This document shows positions 36,863 to 47,400 of a DNA stretch of 64,000 nt, piece by piece (position 1 is the stretch's first letter; every line of letters begins with the position of its first letter). A program made the position numbers and the translations under genes. Source of the stretch: Candidatus Pedobacter colombiensis (lineage in GTDB: Bacteria > Bacteroidota > Bacteroidia > Sphingobacteriales > Sphingobacteriaceae); contig CP119313.1 of the NCBI GenBank assembly GCA_029202485.1, positions 2,728,001 through 2,792,000 of the forward strand, given 5' to 3'. The notes beneath the pieces are model-generated. The model ran no database searches and was not told the origin of the DNA. It worked only from the letters and a program-made list of their open reading frames with translations.

Positions 36863-37975
36863 ATGCCTGGTTTTAATGACATTTTTGAGCAATGCAACTG
36901 GGATGAAACCCGTAAAAGTATTTACAGCAAAACTGCCGCTGATGTAGAACGTGCTTTATCTGCACGTAAAAGAACGTTGGAAGATTTTAAGGCACTGATC
37001 TCCCCTGCCGCAGCTCCTTACCTGGAGCAAATGGCACAGATCAGTCAGCAGCTAACGATGAAGCGCTTTGGCCGTGTAATACAAATGTATGTGCCCTTAT
37101 ACCTTTCAAATGAATGCAATAACATTTGCACCTATTGCGGTTTTAGTTACGACAATAAGGTAAAACGCAAAACCCTCTCTCCCATAGAGATTATGCAGGA
37201 GGTTGCTGTAATTAAGGAAATGGGCTTCGACCACGTGTTATTAGTTACCGGCGAAGCTAACCAGTCAGTACATACCGATTACTTTAAAAAAGTACTGGAA
37301 CTGATTGGGCCACATTTTGCACACATTTCTATGGAAGTACAGCCATTAGATCTTACAGACTATGAAGAACTTAGACCTTATGGCTTAAACACTGTATTGG
37401 TATATCAGGAAACCTATCATCTGGAAGATTATAAAAAGCATCATCCAAAAGGCAAAAAATCAAACTTCCAGTATCGTTTGGAAACGCCGGACAGATTGGG
37501 ACAGGCAGGCATTCATAAAATGGGTTTAGGAGTTTTGATTGGTCTGGAAGATTGGCGTACCGACTCATTCTATACTGCAATGCACCTGGATTACCTTGAA
37601 AAAACCTATTGGCAAAGTAAGTACAGCGTCTCTTTTCCTCGGTTAAGGCCATTTAGTGGAGGATTAGAACCTAAAGTTGTAATGAACGACAGAGAACTCG
37701 TCCAACTGATATGCGCTTATAGGTTGTTCAATGAGGAAGTAGAACTGTCTATCTCTACAAGAGAGTCCAATCTATTTAGAGATAACATCATTAAACTGGG
37801 CATTACAGCAATGAGCGCAGGCTCTAAAACTAATCCTGGTGGTTATGCAGTAGAACCTCAATCCCTGGAACAATTTGAGATTTCGGATGAACGAAGTGCC
37901 ATTGAAATCGCAGAAATGATTTCCAAACAAGGTTATGAAGCTGTTTGGAAAGATTGGGATACTGCACTGAGATAG
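36863..37975 (+). CDS. thiH: 2-iminoacetate synthase ThiH
   Basis: Radical SAM enzyme that cleaves tyrosine to dehydroglycine for thiazole formation, the anaerobic/low-oxygen alternative to ThiO. The 370-aa protein has the cluster motif C85-x3-C89-x2-C92 (CNNICTYC), followed by GFSYDNKVKRKTL. It starts 5 bp after thiG, in the usual GH order. No thiO is seen in the operon. Confidence 0.96.
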   Translation: MPGFNDIFEQCNWDETRKSIYSKTAADVERALSARKRTLEDFKALISPAAAPYLEQMAQISQQLTMKRFGRVIQMYVPLYLSNECNNICTYCGFSYDNKVKRKTLSPIEIMQEVAVIKEMGFDHVLLVTGEANQSVHTDYFKKVLELIGPHFAHISMEVQPLDLTDYEELRPYGLNTVLVYQETYHLEDYKKHHPKGKKSNFQYRLETPDRLGQAGIHKMGLGVLIGLEDWRTDSFYTAMHLDYLEKTYWQSKYSVSFPRLRPFSGGLEPKVVMNDRELVQLICAYRLFNEEVELSISTRESNLFRDNIIKLGITAMSAGSKTNPGGYAVEPQSLEQFEISDERSAIEIAEMISKQGYEAVWKDWDTALR

Positions 37976-37996
37976 AATGAAATAAAGATTTGAAAG

Positions 37997-39049
37997 ATGA
38001 GACCATTAAGCACACTAAAACGGTACGACAGACAAATTACACTTCCTGAATTGGGGGTTGATGGACAACAGAGATTACTTAATACCAGGGTACTAGTTGT
38101 AGGCGCAGGTGGCTTAGGCTGCCCTCTACTGCTGTATCTTGTAGGGGCAGGTATTGGCCATATTGGCATCATAGATGATGATATAGTGGATGAGACCAAC
38201 CTTCACAGGCAGGTATTGTTCCAGATGTCAGATATAGGCCGGCATAAAGCTGATGTTGCTGCTGCAAAACTGCAACTTTTTAATCCTGACGTTCAGTTTA
38301 CAGCTTACCCTTTCCGGCTAACTGATAAAAATGCCGCAAGACTAATCGGACAATACGATCTGGTTATTGATGGTTCTGACAATTTCCCTACCCGCTATCT
38401 GGTAAATGACACTTGTGTTTCCTTAAATAAAACACTTGTATTTGGTTCTATATTTCAGTTTGAAGGGCAGATATCTGTATTTAATTTTAATGGAGGTCCT
38501 GATTACCGTTCGATTTATCCGGAACCACCTTTACCTGATGAGGTTCCAAATTGTGGGGAAAGTGGAGTAATTGGTACCTTACCTGGGATTATTGGTAGCA
38601 TAATGGCTAATGAGGCGATTAAAGTCATCTGTGGCTTTGGTGAGGTCTTATCGGGACAACTTCTTGTTTTTAATGCACTGAACAATGAAACGCAGCGTTT
38701 TAATTTTGGAAAAACAAGCGGTAATAATCAGTTACAACATATAGCTAAAGAAACCACTGCAGAGATACAGATCCAAGATTTAGAGCAATGGAAAACTGAT
38801 CAAATTGATTATCAATTGGTCGATCTTAGAGAAGCCTATGAATATGAGGAATACAACATTGGTGGAGTTAATATCCCTCTTTATAGTTTAAATGATCATC
38901 TCAATGAATTATCTGCCACTCAAAGAATTGTATTGTGTTGTTCGGCAGGTAAACGTAGCAAAATAGCTATGCATCTGCTTAAGGGTACATTTAATGGTGA
39001 AGTATTTTCTTTAATACTTCCTGCAAAAGTATTTTGTAGAGAAAAATAA
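37997..39049 (+). CDS. thiF: ThiF/MoeB-type adenylyltransferase with C-terminal rhodanese-like domain
   Basis: Adenylates the ThiS C-terminus. Residues about 10-250 form the E1-like fold with the nucleotide loop GAGGLGCPL, the Arg finger in RQVLF and the DGSDNFPTRYLVND motif. Residues about 255-350 resemble a rhodanese with the active-site Cys in CCSAGKRS. The rhodanese end is unusual: the normal GG-xxxW helix is missing, and the protein stops after LPAKVFCREK, so this domain may be shortened. Last gene of the thiamin operon. Confidence 0.88.
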   Translation: MRPLSTLKRYDRQITLPELGVDGQQRLLNTRVLVVGAGGLGCPLLLYLVGAGIGHIGIIDDDIVDETNLHRQVLFQMSDIGRHKADVAAAKLQLFNPDVQFTAYPFRLTDKNAARLIGQYDLVIDGSDNFPTRYLVNDTCVSLNKTLVFGSIFQFEGQISVFNFNGGPDYRSIYPEPPLPDEVPNCGESGVIGTLPGIIGSIMANEAIKVICGFGEVLSGQLLVFNALNNETQRFNFGKTSGNNQLQHIAKETTAEIQIQDLEQWKTDQIDYQLVDLREAYEYEEYNIGGVNIPLYSLNDHLNELSATQRIVLCCSAGKRSKIAMHLLKGTFNGEVFSLILPAKVFCREK

Positions 39050-39122
39050 CGAAAACAAAACCAATATTTTAACCAACTTATATCACATTCAGTATAGACT
39101 TGCAATAATTTATACTGTTATT

Positions 39123-39428
39123 ATGGAAGAAAATGCTCAAAACAAACAATTATTGCCTAAAAAATATAAAATCGAGGAATGTCTAGATAACTTAAAAAGA
39201 AGTGAATACAAGATCATTCTTAAGGCAATTCCTCAGATTATTGGTAAGGGAATAACCACTTTTTACAACTACAGGGATATATCTATCCACGACAAGGAGG
39301 ATATTCCATTTAAAATTGCCCGAAAACTTGAAGTTTTGTTCGGATTGGAATGCGGTGGACTGGAAACGAAAAAAACTACAGGTAAACATTACTTAGAAAT
39401 TATTGAAGAACATAGAAAACGACAATAG
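39123..39428 (+). CDS. hypothetical protein, possible HTH-type
   Basis: A 101-aa, Lys/Glu-rich, mainly helical cytoplasmic protein. Residues about 20-80 (EYKIILKAIPQIIGKGITTFYNYR ... PFKIARKLEVLFG) have the spacing of a small helix-turn-helix, as in Cro/XRE-like repressors, but I do not recognise the family. A dyad (AGTATA...TATACT) lies just upstream in the promoter region. The gene ends 17 bp before cvfB and may be co-transcribed with it. Confidence 0.6.
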   Translation: MEENAQNKQLLPKKYKIEECLDNLKRSEYKIILKAIPQIIGKGITTFYNYRDISIHDKEDIPFKIARKLEVLFGLECGGLETKKTTGKHYLEIIEEHRKRQ

Positions 39429-39445
39429 AATGCTACCTTTGTGAA

Positions 39446-40294
39446 ATGATAGCAATAGGACAATACAACGACCTTAGGATAATAAAGAAAACGGAAGAGG
39501 GTCTGATTTTAACGGAAGGTGAAAAAGAAGTATTACTACCCTATGTCGATGTTCCTCAAAATGCTGAAGTTGGTGATAACCTGAATGTATTTGTTTACAT
39601 GCAAAAAGATGGCAGGCTTCAAGCGACTACTAAAAAACCTTATGCCTGTGTAGGTGATTTTGCTTACTTAACTGTAGTTGATGAAACCGAAGACGGTGGT
39701 GCATTTATGGATATTGGTTTAGGTAAGGATATTTACGTGCCTAAACGCGAGCAGAAGCGCCCAATGTTTAAAGGTGACAAACATGTAGTTTACGTGTTTT
39801 TAGATGAAAGTAATGACCGTATGGTGGCTTCTTCTAAACTTGTAAATTATGTTGAGGAAGATGATATAGATCTTGAAGAAGGTGATGAGGTCAGTTTATT
39901 GATTGTTGACCGCTCAGATTTGGGTTATAATGCCATCATAGATAATAAATACATTGGTCTTTTATATACCAATGAGTTATTCGATGAACTAAATCCTGGC
40001 GAAACTCGCAAGGGATGGATTAAAAAGATACGTGTAGAAGGTAAAATAGATCTGAGCTTACAACCTATGGGCTATGGCCACATTCTGGAAACTAAGGATG
40101 TTTTGCTTGCAGATCTGAAAGATAGTGGTGGCGTGATTTCATTGGGTGATAAAAGCTCTCCGGATGATATTTACTATCGTTTTAAAATTAGCAAAAGTGC
40201 TTTTAAGAAAGCAATTGGTGGGTTGTATAAAGAAAGATTGATCACCATTTCTGATCATGAGATTAGATTAGTTGTCGATAACGAAGCAGAATAA
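39446..40294 (+). CDS. cvfB: CvfB family S1 RNA-binding protein
   Basis: A 282-aa RNA-binding protein. Three S1/OB-like domains span about 1-65, 70-135 and 140-205, followed by a winged-helix domain (about 220-280, ending KAIGGLYKERLITISDHEIRLV). Characteristic CvfB phrases are VGDFAYLTV, DIGLGKDIYVPKREQ and GLLYTNELF. In Staphylococcus CvfB affects virulence gene expression; in Bacteroidetes its role is unstudied. Start and length agree with the family. Confidence 0.88.
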   Translation: MIAIGQYNDLRIIKKTEEGLILTEGEKEVLLPYVDVPQNAEVGDNLNVFVYMQKDGRLQATTKKPYACVGDFAYLTVVDETEDGGAFMDIGLGKDIYVPKREQKRPMFKGDKHVVYVFLDESNDRMVASSKLVNYVEEDDIDLEEGDEVSLLIVDRSDLGYNAIIDNKYIGLLYTNELFDELNPGETRKGWIKKIRVEGKIDLSLQPMGYGHILETKDVLLADLKDSGGVISLGDKSSPDDIYYRFKISKSAFKKAIGGLYKERLITISDHEIRLVVDNEAE

Positions 40295-40485
40295 TCTAAA
40301 ACTGCAGCGATGTAACGACTTAGTGACAGCTTTATTGTGTTTAATCTTCAACAATATATCAGATTACCGTCATAAAATAAAATTTCAACAAACTAAAATT
40401 CGTTTAAACATACTACAGGCTATAATGAGATCACTCAAGGAGTAACAGTCCTTCATCTGAATTATTTTTTTTATAGTTTTGAACA

Positions 40486-42087
40486 ATGTACTCAAAGAAT
40501 TTCATTTTTTTCGCATTTTTTTGCGCCACTTCATCTTTTTCAATCAGTAAAGCGCAACAAGTAACCGCAAAAAAACAAACATTGCCATCAAACTGGCATT
40601 ATTTATCACAAGATCAAACAGGATTTTATGGTGTTTCTGCCGATAAGGCACATAAGTTTCTGGATAGCCTAAAACTAACACCTAAAAAGATTACCGTTGC
40701 TGTAATTGACGCAGATTTAAATATTAATCATGAGGATCTGAAAGACCGGATATGGAAAAACCCTAGACCCGGTGCTAAAGGTTATACAAATGATGTGAAT
40801 GGATGGAATTTCCTAGGTAATAAAAATGGTCAAACCCTGGTAAAAACAGGTACTGAAGCTTTCAGAGAATATAAGCGTTTAAAGCCGCGTTTCGAAAATG
40901 TTAAACCGGAACAACTTAAAACTGAAGCAGAGAAAAATGAATATGTCTACTTCCGTACTGTTCGTGCAGAAGCTAAAATAAACTCATACATTAAGTTCGG
41001 TCAATACACTGCGTTGATAACTAATGCATTCAGAATTACAGACTCGGTAATAAAAGCAACTAAGTTTGATCATGAACCGATGGTTGCTGATGTAATGAAA
41101 CTTAAAATTGCCGATTCAGCAATAAATGAACAGTACGGAGTGGTTTCAAGAAGCATGTTCAAGTATAAGAATAATGATTTATGGAAAGATATATACAGTA
41201 ATCAGCTGCAGGAAAATGAAACGGTAGTAAACCGAATTAAAAGCCTGGATGATAAAACCAGCCCTAGAGATTTGATTGGCGATGCTGATAATATCAAAGA
41301 TAAATATTATGGTAATGCTAATCTTTTTGAAAAGGATTCTTACCACGGTACTTTTGTAGCCGGCTTAATTGGAGCAGTAAGAAATAATGGGATCGGTATT
41401 GACGGCATAGCTGATTCTGTAGCTATTATGGGCGTACGGGCTGTTCCTGATGGTGATGAATATGATAAAGATATTGCACTTGCAATTTATTATGCAGTTG
41501 ATAATGGTGCAAAATTAATCAACATGAGTTTTGGCAAATACTATTCACCGCATAGCCAGTGGGTAAATGAAGCGATTCAATATGCCAATAAAAAAGGTGT
41601 TTTACTATTCCATGCTTCTGGCAATGAAGGTAAAAATGTAGACAGTATAATGGTATATCCTTCGGGCATGCTATCTGCCACAAAAAGAGCGGAAAACCTG
41701 ATTAGGGTTGGTGCATCTACTCCTACTGGTGAGGCAGCAGCCATCAGCAATTATGGTGCTGCTAATGTAGACATCTTCGCCCCTGGTATAAGTATTCGCT
41801 CTACCGGTTTAAATAACGGTTATCAAATTGCAAACGGCACCAGTTTATCTGCACCTATAGTTACAGGTGTCGCAGCCTTATTATGGTCGTATTTCCCTCA
41901 ATTATCTGCCAAGCAGATTAAAACAATTCTACTGGCATCTGTAACTTCTCGTAAAGGGCATTTGACCAGCAAACCTGGCAAGGTAAAAGATCAAATTGTA
42001 TTTGAAAACTTATGTACCAGTGCCGGTATCGTAAATGCTTACCAGGCTGTGAAAATGGCTCAACAAATGCTGAAAACCAAAGTTTAA
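40486..42087 (+). CDS. exported S8 family serine peptidase (subtilisin-like)
   Basis: A subtilase of 533 aa with signal peptide (about 1-23, ending SKAQ). The catalytic triad is complete: Asp75 in VIDADLN, His287 in YHGTFVAGL and Ser453 in NGTSLSAP. Between Asp and His there is an insertion of about 170 residues, much longer than in classic subtilisins, with a helical, charged region that may be a lid or exosite. There is no C-terminal sorting domain. It begins a plus-strand cluster with an S9 peptidase and a SusC/SusD pair, pointing to extracellular or periplasmic protein digestion. Confidence 0.93.
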   Translation: MYSKNFIFFAFFCATSSFSISKAQQVTAKKQTLPSNWHYLSQDQTGFYGVSADKAHKFLDSLKLTPKKITVAVIDADLNINHEDLKDRIWKNPRPGAKGYTNDVNGWNFLGNKNGQTLVKTGTEAFREYKRLKPRFENVKPEQLKTEAEKNEYVYFRTVRAEAKINSYIKFGQYTALITNAFRITDSVIKATKFDHEPMVADVMKLKIADSAINEQYGVVSRSMFKYKNNDLWKDIYSNQLQENETVVNRIKSLDDKTSPRDLIGDADNIKDKYYGNANLFEKDSYHGTFVAGLIGAVRNNGIGIDGIADSVAIMGVRAVPDGDEYDKDIALAIYYAVDNGAKLINMSFGKYYSPHSQWVNEAIQYANKKGVLLFHASGNEGKNVDSIMVYPSGMLSATKRAENLIRVGASTPTGEAAAISNYGAANVDIFAPGISIRSTGLNNGYQIANGTSLSAPIVTGVAALLWSYFPQLSAKQIKTILLASVTSRKGHLTSKPGKVKDQIVFENLCTSAGIVNAYQAVKMAQQMLKTKV

Positions 42088-42156
42088 AGCACCCCTACCC
42101 TTAAGAACTTAATAACGAAGACGATCTGTGAGAACGGAGCGTGAAAGCGCGTAACT

Positions 42157-44463
42157 ATGCTAAATAAATTTACCTTATTATTTCTTGCCTGTTTATATAC
42201 AGGCAGGCTTAATGCACAAAATTCAATGCTTGACAGTGCTGAAAAATACAGCGGCGACCGGTTGGGCAAATACCTCAAAAGCGCATCTGTTAGTCCAAAC
42301 TGGCTTGGCAAGACCGCAGTGTTTTATTATAGTGCCACTCTTGGAAACTTACCCGTTTGTTATTTGGTTGATGCAGACAAGGGTACTCGTAAACCACTTT
42401 ACGATCCCAAGCTACTGGCAAATAGCTTAAGTAAAATAACTGGTAAAGAAACCTTAGCGAAAGATCTTTCTTTTTATACGCTCGACATTGATCCAAAAAA
42501 CACGAATAACTTCAGGTTCATATATAAGGGAAAACGCTATGAATACCAAAGCCCAGATAATAAGCTTAAGGAAATAGAGAAAGAAATTGTCCCAAAAAGC
42601 CTCTCCCAGCCTAATAAAATAGAATACTGGAAAAAATTATCCCCTGATAGCGGCTGGTTCGTGTATGGCTACAGGCATAATGTATATCTTCAAAAAAGTA
42701 ATGAAAAAGAGGCTACGCAACTAACTACTGATGGTGAGCCTTATTACTCGTTTGTTTCATCAGGCAATACTACTGATGATAAGAAAAGTAGCCCAATGTT
42801 ATATTGGTTTAAAAATGCTAAAAAACTGTTTGCTCTTCGCGAAGATAAAAGGCGAGTACAGGAAATGACTATCATTAATAGTCTGGCTAAACCCCGCCCA
42901 CAGGTTAGCACCTATAAATTCCCAATGCCGGGCGATAAAGACGTCAGTCAATACGAACTATTTGTATTTGATGTGGCTAGTCGCAAAGCGCAAAAACTAG
43001 ATATTGCCAAATATCCGGATCAAAAGATCATCATGCAATCGACAATTACCAATGGGCGTACCCTATTGTTTGGTGGGAGTGTAAATGATCCTCAGTGCGA
43101 AGTCTACTTTTTAAGGAGAAATCGTACCAACGACCAGATGGATCTATGTCGTTTGGATGGAGAAACGGGAAAGGTAACTGAACTGATTACAGAAACTACC
43201 AAACCGCATTTTAATGATCAACTATTTAATTGCCGCATTTTAAATAATGGAAATGACATCTTGTGGTGGTCGGAGAGAACGGGTTATGGTCAATATTATT
43301 TGTACGACAGGAATGGCAAGTTAAAAAATACTATAACCAGCGGTAACTTTGTAAGTGGAGAAATTCTTTCTATTGATCCTGCTGGCCGATCTATGATTTT
43401 TGAAGGGTATGGCCGTGAGAAAAATACCGACCCGTATTACCGTATGTTTTACAAGGTAAAGTTTGATGGTTCTGGCTTTACATTACTTACACCTGCCAAT
43501 GCTTATCATGATATTAACATATCTAAAAATCAAAGATACTTGATCGACACTTATTCAAGGATTGATCAACCGGCCATTACAGTGTTGAGGGATATGAAGG
43601 GTAAGCAACTCATGGAACTTGGTCGGGATGATGCTTCGGAGCTTTTAAAAATGGGCTGGAAAATTCCTGAAATGATAAAGGTTAAGGCTGCGGATGGGGT
43701 TACTGACTTGTACGGGGTAGTTTATAAGCCTTTTAACATGGATAGCACTAAAAAATATCCGATCATAAGCAATGTATATCCGGGACCCCAGGAAGATTAT
43801 ATTCCAAAGAAATTTACCATTGACGATAATTATAACCAGTCGTTAGCACAAATGGGCTTTATTGTCATTAATGTAGGTTACAGGGGTAGCAGCCCACTTC
43901 GCGGGCTGGCTTTCCATACTTTTGGTTATGGTAATCTGCGCGATTATGCATTGGCTGATGACAAGTATGTGATAGAGCAACTGGCGGCCAAACGTGCTTA
44001 TATTGACTTGAACAGGGTTGGAATTTATGGTCATTCAGGCGGTGGTTTTATGACGGCAACAGCTATGCTAACACATCCTGAGTTTTATAAGGTAGCCGTA
44101 GCTGCTTCTGGAAATTACGACTCAAACATTTACACGCAATGGTGGGGCGAAACCTACCATGGTGTATGGTTAAAGAAGGATGGATTTGAAAGCAATATAC
44201 CAGTTACTTCTGCCCTTGCAGGCAACTTAAAAGGCAGGCTATTTTTAATTACTGGTGATGTAGATAAAAATGTACATCCTGCCAATACATTTAGACTTGC
44301 GGATGCGCTGATTAAAAAGAACAAACGATTTGACATGATGGTACTCCCGGGAAAGGATCATGGCCTGGGCGACAAATATTTTATCAACCTGATCAGGTAC
44401 TATTTTATGGAAAACCTATTAGGTGTCAAAAGCAATGATATAGACATTGTATCACACAATTAA
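42157..44463 (+). CDS. S9 family peptidase (DPP4-like)
   Basis: A dipeptidyl-peptidase-type serine peptidase of 768 aa with a signal peptide (to about residue 21). The N-terminal eight-bladed propeller (DPP4_N) spans about 80-500. The hydrolase domain carries Ser627 in GHSGGGF, the Asp in ITGDVDKNVHP and the His in GKDHGLG. It would release dipeptides from N-termini, perhaps on peptides produced by the upstream S8 enzyme. It ends 9 bp before the SusC-like gene. Confidence 0.94.
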   Translation: MLNKFTLLFLACLYTGRLNAQNSMLDSAEKYSGDRLGKYLKSASVSPNWLGKTAVFYYSATLGNLPVCYLVDADKGTRKPLYDPKLLANSLSKITGKETLAKDLSFYTLDIDPKNTNNFRFIYKGKRYEYQSPDNKLKEIEKEIVPKSLSQPNKIEYWKKLSPDSGWFVYGYRHNVYLQKSNEKEATQLTTDGEPYYSFVSSGNTTDDKKSSPMLYWFKNAKKLFALREDKRRVQEMTIINSLAKPRPQVSTYKFPMPGDKDVSQYELFVFDVASRKAQKLDIAKYPDQKIIMQSTITNGRTLLFGGSVNDPQCEVYFLRRNRTNDQMDLCRLDGETGKVTELITETTKPHFNDQLFNCRILNNGNDILWWSERTGYGQYYLYDRNGKLKNTITSGNFVSGEILSIDPAGRSMIFEGYGREKNTDPYYRMFYKVKFDGSGFTLLTPANAYHDINISKNQRYLIDTYSRIDQPAITVLRDMKGKQLMELGRDDASELLKMGWKIPEMIKVKAADGVTDLYGVVYKPFNMDSTKKYPIISNVYPGPQEDYIPKKFTIDDNYNQSLAQMGFIVINVGYRGSSPLRGLAFHTFGYGNLRDYALADDKYVIEQLAAKRAYIDLNRVGIYGHSGGGFMTATAMLTHPEFYKVAVAASGNYDSNIYTQWWGETYHGVWLKKDGFESNIPVTSALAGNLKGRLFLITGDVDKNVHPANTFRLADALIKKNKRFDMMVLPGKDHGLGDKYFINLIRYYFMENLLGVKSNDIDIVSHN

Positions 44464-44472
44464 CCTAAATAC

Positions 44473-47400
44473 ATGAATAAAAAATCTACTTTCAAGAACT
44501 TAAAAATTCTTGGGTTTAGCTTTTTTACCGGCATGCTCCTTGCATTTCCCGGTGCTGAAGCCTTTGCCCAGAATGTAAAAAAGTTAGGCACAACAAGCGA
44601 TTCAATTGCTGTGGTTACGATCACAGGTATAGTTAAAGACGAGCAAGGCAATCCTCTTCCAGGTGCTTCTGTAATGGCCAGGTCTATTCGTAAAGGTATT
44701 AGCACCAATACGGATGGTTATTTTTCCATCATCGTTCCTAAAGGATCATTACTTCACATAAGCTATGTGGCCATGGTAACTAAAGAGGTAAAAGCGGAGA
44801 GCAACAGGTCAATGGTAATCGTACTAAAATCGTCCGATGCTTCACTTGGCGAAGTGGTGATTACTGGTTACAACCAAACCACCACTCGAAGAACTACCGG
44901 TTCCGTAGCTATTGTTGATGGCGACGAGCTTAAAGATAAACCTCTCCAAAATATTGATAAATTGTTGCAAGGTAAGGTAGCCGGTTTGGCAGTAACCTCA
45001 ATAAGTGGCAGACCTGGTCAATCAGCAAGCATCCGTATCCGTGGTACGAATACCATCACTGGAAATGCTGAACCATTGTGGGTAGTTGATGGTGTACCTT
45101 TGCAAAAGGACATTCCAAGTATCACTTCCAGCCAGATTAAGGCAGGAGATTTTAATACAATCTTTTCTGGTGGTATTGCAGGTATTAATCCTTATGATAT
45201 TGCTTCGGTAACGGTATTGAAAGATGCTTCAGCTGCAGCTATTTATGGATCAAGAGCAGCAGGTGGTGTTATCGTAGTAACTACTAAAAAGGGAGTTGCA
45301 GGAAAGATGCAGGTCTCCTACTCTACTAATGCTTCATTAACTCTGGCACCACAGCGCGATAACAACTTAATGAATTCGACCGAAAAACTGGCTTGGGAAC
45401 AACAGCTTTGGGATCAGTTTTCTTTAGATGGATTTACAAACAAAGGCTATTATCCGACTATAGGTTTGGTTGGAATGGTTCGCTCGGGATATGGCCAATA
45501 CGCTGGTCTATCTAAGGCAGAACAAGATGCTATAATTGCAAAGGCAGGGGAAACATCTACTGACTGGTTTAAGGAATTATTTAAAAACTCTTTCTCTCAA
45601 AGTCATTACCTCTCATTTTCGGGCGGTTCTGACAAGAATACTTATTACGTTTCGACTGGTTATAACAACAATAATGGTTTGGTTCGAAAAACCAATGCTG
45701 ATCGGTATAATGTGAATTCAAAATTGAGCTTAACACCGAATAAAAAGATGTCTATCGGCTTCAATCTCGATCTCTCTTATCAAACAGCAAAAGGGCCATC
45801 TACCAGCCAAAATTTGTTTGAATATGCTTATTTTGCCAACCCTTATGAGCATCCATATAATGCAAATGGTGATTACAAGGCTGATGGCACTTATTTTAAC
45901 CTAAAAAAAATAAACGGTGGCGGATATGACCTTCTTACCCCACCAAATGGAATCAATGTTTTTCGCGAAATTAATGAGACTTCAAGTATTGCCAAGAACT
46001 TTTCCAGTACAGTAACTGCTGATATTTCATATAAATTTACCGATAATTTTAAGTTCATTGGTTTGGGCTCTTATTCATATACGGATAACAGGAACGAAAA
46101 TATTAACGGACGTTACACTAATGCTGCTTTTCAGGATCGTTTATATTTTGATGGTGTAAGTTCGCAAAGAACTTATGGTTCTATTGCTCAATCCACCTCA
46201 AACAATAGTAGTTATTTATTGCGCGGACAGTTTCAATATGATAAAAAATTGGGCGAGAAACACAATATCAGCGCACTTGCAGGTAGCGAGATTAGAAGAC
46301 AACAAATGAAAAATATCTTCACAAAACGTTACGGATATGATGAAATTACCGGGAACTCTTCTATGCCTATACCACCGAAGCCAATTAACAGTGATAAAAT
46401 TGATTATAATGACTTAATCACTTACGCAGCTATGATGGATGCATTGGCCGGACAAAGTTTGTCTGAAGAAGCATTTGCTTCCTTTTATGCTTCTGTTGAC
46501 TATGCTTATAATAAAAAATATATTACCAGTGTTACTGCCCGTACAGATGGTTCTAACAACTTTGGTAGCAACCAGCAATTTAACCCGGCCTGGTCACTCG
46601 GCTTTTCTTGGAATACTGATCAAGAAGTTTTTTTTGAAAGTCTTAAGCCCATATTCAGCTCACTTTCCTTTAAAGTATCAACAGGTTACACAGGAAACGT
46701 AAATAAGGGGGTATATCCGCAATTGGTAATGGATTATTCTAACGCCTTCCGTAAAACATATAATGATTATTACCGAATGGGAAATATTGGTAATGCACCC
46801 AACCCAAATTTGCGTTGGGAAAAAACTCAAGATATGAAAGCTGCTATGGATTTTGGTTTGTTAAAAGAGCGCATTCATGGTTTGGTTGAAGTATATCACC
46901 GAAAAAGTACTGATCTGGTTAGCCAGTTAAGGGTACCCTCCACTACTGGTTTCAACTCTCAAAGTTTTAATACTTCTGAAACCACTAATCAGGGTTTAGA
47001 ACTTACTTTAAGTACGCTGAATATTAAAAATAAAACTTTTTCATGGAGCACTTCTGTTAATGCAGCTTATAATATTAATAAGCTAACGAAATTTACAACA
47101 CCTAGTGGCTCAATGAAAACTAGTGAAGGACAGCTAGTGGGTTATCCTTTAGGTTCTATATTCTCTGGGAAAGTAATTGGTATAGATCCTGAAACCGGCA
47201 TTTATAAATATGAACTACGTCCGGATGCTAAAATAACTGATCGCGCGGATTTGACCAATTACAACAACTACCTATTTTATCTGGGCACTAAAACAGCTCC
47301 TTTAACCGGAGGATTCTCTACATCAGCTAGCTATAATAACTTCTCATTAAGTGTTGGCGGTAATTATTCTATAGGGGGCAAAATTGTTGAAAAGATTAGT

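Noticed and set aside
44460..44708. 82-codon minus-strand frame across the susC start
   Set aside because: Antisense to the signal-peptide and regulatory-domain coding region of the SusC-like gene; no own family.
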